A stretch of 64,000 nucleotides of DNA from Chryseobacterium gilvum (GTDB lineage Bacteria > Bacteroidota > Bacteroidia > Flavobacteriales > Weeksellaceae), in the NCBI RefSeq assembly GCF_025628965.1, contig NZ_JAOTEN010000001.1, positions 1 through 64,000 of the forward strand, in the 5' to 3' direction. Below the pieces are notes generated by a model that saw nothing but the letters and a program-made list of their open reading frames with translations, did no database searches and was not told where the DNA came from. Positions 59,926-64,000 of this stretch are shown here, in pieces. The position numbers and the translations under genes were made by a program. How positions within the stretch are numbered: position 1 is the first letter of the stretch; each line of letters begins with the position of its first letter.

Positions 59926-60507
59926 ATGAAAACATTATATTCTAAAATTATAACAATATTCGTTTTAACAATTATTGTTTCGTGTAAAGCTCAACAGACC
60001 TATCCACTAAATACTGATTATGATAATGTACCAAACTATTCTTATTTGAAAGATTTAAATAATGAATTAATTCCATATATAGGAACTTATAAGGCGACAT
60101 TTCAAGGTAATGAAATTAGTTTGTACATAACAAGTATTGAGCATAAGTTGGAAGAAAGCACAAATAAAAAATATTATCAGGATGTCCTTTCTGTGAGATA
60201 TATAGTGAGAAATAATAATCAAGTTTTACAAGATACTCATAATATGTTAATCCCTGCTAATCAAATTATTCATACTATATATAGCTATAGAATAAAATCT
60301 TATAATAATTCTGTAATTTTTTATTACGGAGGTACCAATTGCGGTATAGGATGGGGAGATATATATTTAAAGAAAATTAATGCTACACAAATATCTTGGG
60401 AATATCGTCCTGATAATTCATTGATTGACAGTGCTACTTGTCCGCCAAGTACAGATAAGACCGTTTATTTGCCTGTAACGAAGGATTTAATTTTTACTAA
60501 GCAATAG
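59926..60507 (+). CDS. DUF6705-type lipoprotein, intact copy
   Basis: 193 residues from ATG 59926, 11 bases after the preceding gene. Lipobox IVSC (Cys 20), then the family pattern YPLNTDYDNVPNYSYLKDLNNELIPYIGTYKATFQGNEI and a conserved C-terminus ending DLIFTKQ. I recall this Chryseobacterium-type family as DUF6705; function unknown. 54 of the last 59 residues are identical to the broken copy downstream. Ends TAG/GTG-overlapped with the next gene. AT-rich (28% GC in one 60-base count). Confidence 0.7.
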   Translation: MKTLYSKIITIFVLTIIVSCKAQQTYPLNTDYDNVPNYSYLKDLNNELIPYIGTYKATFQGNEISLYITSIEHKLEESTNKKYYQDVLSVRYIVRNNNQVLQDTHNMLIPANQIIHTIYSYRIKSYNNSVIFYYGGTNCGIGWGDIYLKKINATQISWEYRPDNSLIDSATCPPSTDKTVYLPVTKDLIFTKQ

Positions 60508-61199
60508 TGAGAGGTTTAATAACAATTTTAGGAATATTTCTAGCATCTTCTTTTAAAGCGCAGGAAATAAAAATTCCAAATAATTTTATTGAGGATTCTA
60601 TTCCAAAAGTAGAATCTAAAGAATGGTTTGCTCTGAATCATTCTAATGATTGTTATGTTGTGAAAAAAGATAGTAACAGATTGATAGTGGAAAAAACTAT
60701 TTATCATGAAGAGAATTCCGAATTAGAAATCGAAGATGGCAAACTGATTGGTGAAGATAAAGGAGAATGGGGAGGAGCATTATATTTTCAACCAAAAAGA
60801 AACAAAGAAAAAACTATAGAAATAAAATTTGGAAATGTTGTCGATATATTCAAATTCCAGAACAAAATTTATTTCATTGAAGGTTCAGATATTTGGGGAA
60901 GCCTATATGAATTAAAAAGAGATTCAGTTTTTACATATAAAAAAATCGAATCCTTTGGAGATGCATTAAAAGCATTAACCATATTTAATGACATTATCTA
61001 TATTGTTTCTCACCAGAGTTTTTATAAAGTAGTGAATCAAAAAGCGATAACTATTTTTCGAGAACAGTTTTGGCGAAGCCTATATCCCAATTCTGTAGTT
61101 GTATTCGATGAGGAAAATATTTTTATTGGCATGCGAGGTGGAATTGCTAAATTAAATCTTGTAAAAAATACAGTTAAATTTTATAGAGAAAAAGAATGA
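60507..61199 (+). CDS. Exported protein of unknown function sharing a DUF6705 leader
   Basis: 230 residues from a GTG whose G is the last base of the upstream TAG. The signal MRGLITILGIFLASSFKAQ resembles the leader of the broken DUF6705 copy (MKSLIKYLGILLVFSCKAQ), but the rest does not match it: acidic N part, then repeated beta units (VVDIFKFQNKIYFIEGS, ALTIFNDIIYIVSHQSF, VVFDEENIFIGMRGGIAKL) that suggest a small propeller. Appears to have been inserted or recombined behind the shared leader. Confidence 0.6.
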   Translation: MRGLITILGIFLASSFKAQEIKIPNNFIEDSIPKVESKEWFALNHSNDCYVVKKDSNRLIVEKTIYHEENSELEIEDGKLIGEDKGEWGGALYFQPKRNKEKTIEIKFGNVVDIFKFQNKIYFIEGSDIWGSLYELKRDSVFTYKKIESFGDALKALTIFNDIIYIVSHQSFYKVVNQKAITIFREQFWRSLYPNSVVVFDEENIFIGMRGGIAKLNLVKNTVKFYREKE

Positions 61200-61270
61200 T
61201 CGATAACTTGTATTAAATATTGATTGTTTAAAGAATAAACTCCAACTATATTTTAAGGAAATTATAAAGT

Positions 61271-61354
61271 ATTGACAATAGTAAATGTCCATCAGGAACC
61301 GATACAACCATCTATCTTCCAGAGACAAAGGACTTAATTTTTACAAAACATTAG
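61271..61354 (+). pseudogene. Tail fragment of a third DUF6705 copy
   Basis: 28 codons in frame, reading from IDNSKCPSGTDTTIYLP to DLIFTKH-stop, equivalent to the last 27 residues of the intact copy (IDSATCPPSTDKT...DLIFTKQ). No start or upstream part remains; the 70 bases before it show no similarity I can see. Its TAG overlaps the GTG start of the next copy. Confidence 0.75.
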
Positions 61355-61919
61355 TGAAAAGTTTAATAAAATATTTAGGGATACTTCTTGTGTTTTCTTG
61401 TAAGGCACAAGAATATCCTTTAAATACATCGTTAGAAAATATTCCGCAAGGACATATGTTAAAGATTTGAATAATGAACTAACGCCTTATATTGGAACTT
61501 ATAGAACAAGTTATCAAGGCAATGAAATTACTTTGTTTATTACTAAGCAAGAAAATAAATTAGAGAAAAGTACAGGGGAAACATATTATATGGATGCTTT
61601 AATTGTAAAATATATTGTGAAAAATTCTACAGGAACAATCTTACAAGACACACAAAGTATGAATTTAGGCGATCAGTCCTATTTTAATATTGTAAGTATG
61701 GGAACACTTCCAAGTAGAGGTTCTGTGGCTCTTTATTATGATGGTACTAACTGCGGTATAGGATGGGGAGACATATATTTAAAGAAACTTAATGCTACAC
61801 AAATATCTTGGGAATATCGTCCTGATGATTCATTGATTGATAGTGCTACTTGTCCACAAAGTACAGATAAGACTGTTTATCTTCCTGTGATGAAAGATTT
61901 AATTTTTACTAAACAATAA
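61354..61919 (+). pseudogene. DUF6705-type lipoprotein gene with a frameshift
   Basis: A GTG at 61354 starts MKSLIKYLGILLVFSCKAQE (lipobox FSC), running to NIPQG; the frame then stops at a TGA. The continuation, TYVKDLNNELTPYIGTYRTS onward, is in another frame from 61452. One base is missing after GG at 61450-61451; adding one restores a 188-residue protein like the intact copy at 59926. The C-terminus is nearly identical to that copy, so the break looks recent. A separate translation restart at the TTG 61467 cannot be excluded. Confidence 0.8.
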
Positions 61920-61979
61920 ATGACGCATCATCATTCCTAAATGTACATTATGAAATAGCAGAATATCTGCGATTTTTAT

Positions 61980-64000
61980 TTAAGCCAAAGAAACCCTCAA
62001 CGCCAGCAAACCTGTAATTCCCTGAAGATCTTCTACTTTTAGAAACTCTACATCAGCTTTTAAAACGTTTTCTTTTTGAAGCTTGTTGATATATTGTAGA
62101 TATTCTTTCTGGTTTTCCATCCCAAAGTAGACGATGGTGATTTTTCCGGGACAGGTAATGCGTTCCGAAGAGTTTTTGACATGCGCTTTATCCAGCCTTT
62201 TTTTAATGATTTCGTAGTAAGAATTGTAGGCTCCGTCTACATCGAAACGTTTTTCATCCATCCGGAAACGAATGTCTATTTTTTCGTTGTATACAAAAAT
62301 AAGAGAAGCAATATCTAAAGAGATGGGCAGGTTTTCTTTAAAATTATGAAACTCATGTTCCATTTTGCAGATGGTTTTCAGTTGCCAGAAACGCAGTTCC
62401 TGAACGATTTTTGAGGAATAGGGAAGTTCGGGAGAAATATTCTGCCCTATGAAAAGATTATGCTCTACTCCGTCAGATTTGAACCTTTCGTAATAATGTG
62501 GGTAAATTTCCTGCGCTTTTACCTGGTTTTCATCTAAAATATCTGCCAGTTTCCTGTTAACCAGTGTAATAGAATCGTCAAGGCTTTTTCGGTTGCTGTA
62601 AAATAGATTATTCTGGGCAAAAACTTGTGTAAAATAATTTTTAATTTTTTCCTTTAAAGTTTCCTGAGAATTGATTTCAAGTTTTCCCTGTAAAAAAGGA
62701 TGAATTTCTTCTCTAAGCAATCTCTGAAAACGCTGTTCGGTGTCTGCTTTAATTTCATTATTCAGTTCATTTTCAAAAATATCCAATGCTAAAATGAATT
62801 TTTCAGATTCTGCAGGATCGAGATTGATAAAAATATCACAAAGGGTGTCAATCTGCTGATTCAGATCTTCAAGCATCAGATTATAGCGCTTTTCAGAAGA
62901 AGCGCGAATGTCTGAAAAACCAAATAATGGAGTAAGATTTTTAAACGAAATCTGCTTTAAGGTATATATTTTCTTTGATAGGTACGCGTTAAAATATTTT
63001 TCGGCTTCATTTCTGAATTTCCAGATCACACTGTTGTGGATTGTGGTATATTCACGTTGGATGATCGCCTCAATCTGATTGTTTCTTTCATACGTAAAAC
63101 GGTTCAGAGAGAATATGATCATATCTGCTACAAATTCCAGTTTTTTAAGCTTTAGACCATTTAAGCTGTTGCTTTTCGGCGAGGTAAATTCCATAATGGC
63201 CAACAGTTCACTGTCTTTCATGATAGGAATGATCATAAAACTATTGATGTTATGCTCTTTCAGAATGCTGAAGGAAGCGTGTTTTTTGATATCGTCATCC
63301 AACTGATCTACATTGGAAACAACGACAGGTCTGGAGTTGTACCGTATGTTTTCAAAAGCCGTTTTTTTGGCTTCATCATCAAACGTATTGATCCAGAAAT
63401 CCAGAAGATGATTGGTGAATACATTTTCATAGATCGGTAGCTTTTCGAGCCGCTGATTTTTATGGTTAAACAGCATGAGCCCGAAATTGAGTTCGGCGAC
63501 ATCAAAATAAGATTTAAAAATTTCTTTCAGGTTTTCATCAGGAAATAAATTCTGCGGATCAACCTGAATCAGGGTTGATTTCAAATCTGATAATGCTACT
63601 TCTTCCGTACAGTCAATTAATGAGACAATTGTAAATCCTTTAAGAATCCATGAATTGGAGGGGAAATATTTTTTCCAGAGCTGGATATCATCCAGATTTT
63701 CCAGCAGCAGTTCTACAATTTCATCAGAGGGTATTTTCGCCTGATCGGTTGGGAAAACATCACTGAAATCTGAATTCACGGTGATTTTGTAATGCTTCAT
63801 GATTCCCTGTTTATTGGGAATGTCATAATAGAGCGGGAGCGTCGTTTTTATATCCTGGCTGAAATAGGTTTGCAGGATGATGCAGCAACAGAAAACATAA
63901 TATTCATCGTCGGTAATATTTCTGAAGTCAATCTCAAAATCGGCACCTGCATCTTTAAGAATGTTCTGAAATCTTTCGGTATAATTAAAAGTAATATTAG
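61980..64000 (-). CDS. GAF-domain protein (5' end beyond the window)
   Basis: The frame stays open across ATG 63800 to the right edge, reading back through DIPNKQGIMKHYKITVN and ITFNYTERFQNILKDAGADF, so the gene is cut by the window; about 672 residues are visible. The sequence has a GAF-like region near the middle (SFMIIPIMKDSELLAIMEFTSP, then LKLKKLEFVADMIIFSLNRF), helical linkers and a large C-terminal domain ending LLALRVSLA. GAF domains sense small ligands; no output domain such as a kinase or cyclase is visible here. Related flavobacterial proteins are near 790 residues. Confidence 0.88.
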   Translation of the reverse strand, partial: NITFNYTERFQNILKDAGADFEIDFRNITDDEYYVFCCCIILQTYFSQDIKTTLPLYYDIPNKQGIMKHYKITVNSDFSDVFPTDQAKIPSDEIVELLLENLDDIQLWKKYFPSNSWILKGFTIVSLIDCTEEVALSDLKSTLIQVDPQNLFPDENLKEIFKSYFDVAELNFGLMLFNHKNQRLEKLPIYENVFTNHLLDFWINTFDDEAKKTAFENIRYNSRPVVVSNVDQLDDDIKKHASFSILKEHNINSFMIIPIMKDSELLAIMEFTSPKSNSLNGLKLKKLEFVADMIIFSLNRFTYERNNQIEAIIQREYTTIHNSVIWKFRNEAEKYFNAYLSKKIYTLKQISFKNLTPLFGFSDIRASSEKRYNLMLEDLNQQIDTLCDIFINLDPAESEKFILALDIFENELNNEIKADTEQRFQRLLREEIHPFLQGKLEINSQETLKEKIKNYFTQVFAQNNLFYSNRKSLDDSITLVNRKLADILDENQVKAQEIYPHYYERFKSDGVEHNLFIGQNISPELPYSSKIVQELRFWQLKTICKMEHEFHNFKENLPISLDIASLIFVYNEKIDIRFRMDEKRFDVDGAYNSYYEIIKKRLDKAHVKNSSERITCPGKITIVYFGMENQKEYLQYINKLQKENVLKADVEFLKVEDLQGITGLLALRVSLA

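Noticed and set aside
61285-61470. 61-codon frame as a separate gene
   Set aside because: It joins the tail fragment region and the broken DUF6705 leader in a hybrid frame starting upstream of the real GTG; the content fits the frameshifted copy better.

Overview
The window reads as a chromosomal segment from a low-GC member of the Bacteroidota, most likely Flavobacteriia of the Chryseobacterium/Weeksellaceae type. The evidence is type IX secretion parts (a PorV2-like barrel, a PorP/SprF-like protein, a type A sorting-domain protein), lineage-specific families (DUF3822, DUF5606, DUF6705, a PASTA protein next to RluD), and promoters with the Bacteroidetes -7 box TAnnTTTG. Assignment to a genus is inference from gene families.

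Layout. 1-160: end of an rRNA operon (5S rRNA and terminator). 161-3180: an AT-rich gene-free stretch, a VanZ-like protein, an acyl-CoA carboxylase beta subunit and a candidate small RNA. 3.2-6.1 kb: EamA transporter, PorV2-like barrel, secreted protein. 6.1-8.4 kb: fasciclin protein divergent from an ECF sigma/anti-sigma pair. 8.4-18.3 kb: UvrC, HutH, an extradiol dioxygenase, YceI, a DPP-IV-like peptidase, a flavin monooxygenase and a frameshifted STM3941-like gene. 18.3-22.7 kb: SbcCD nuclease behind an unlisted 56-residue basic micro-ORF. 22.7-25.1 kb: 42-bp tandem repeats, VF530, an orphan protein, SlyD-like FKBP, YchJ and a REP-like element. 25.2-34.9 kb: M3 peptidase, GIN-domain lipoprotein, Kef-type antiporter with its oxidoreductase, a LemA/TPM/TPM operon, FolA and a type IX cargo protein. 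34.9-44.6 kb: TRIC channel, four-helix-bundle gene bracketed by inverted repeats, CoaD, Ddl, PASTA, RluD, PorP-like, HemW, DUF4139 and MurI. 44.6-53.1 kb: RsmD/DUF3822/Smr, phosphoesterase, serine hydrolase, SixA, and the operon RuvX-Def-DUF5606-MazG-lipoprotein.

53.1-64 kb is the most unusual part. A 1237-residue phosphoesterase/beta-barrel fusion is divergent from an HD phosphohydrolase fused to a Pycsar-effector-type (PycTM) membrane domain. An XRE regulator overlaps the 3' end of that gene in antisense. Next comes a lipoprotein with a JAMM-like C-terminal motif, then an AT-rich cluster of DUF6705-type lipoproteins that includes an intact copy, a leader-sharing gene, a tail fragment and a frameshifted copy. 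The window ends inside a GAF-domain gene that runs off the right edge.

The best candidates for under-described biology are the HD-PycTM protein without a recognisable cyclase, the JAMM-like lipoprotein with its decaying DUF6705 array, the sbcD-coupled micro-ORF, the nested-hairpin RNA at 3068-3178, and the inverted repeats around the four-helix-bundle gene. Most other genes are ordinary core genes.
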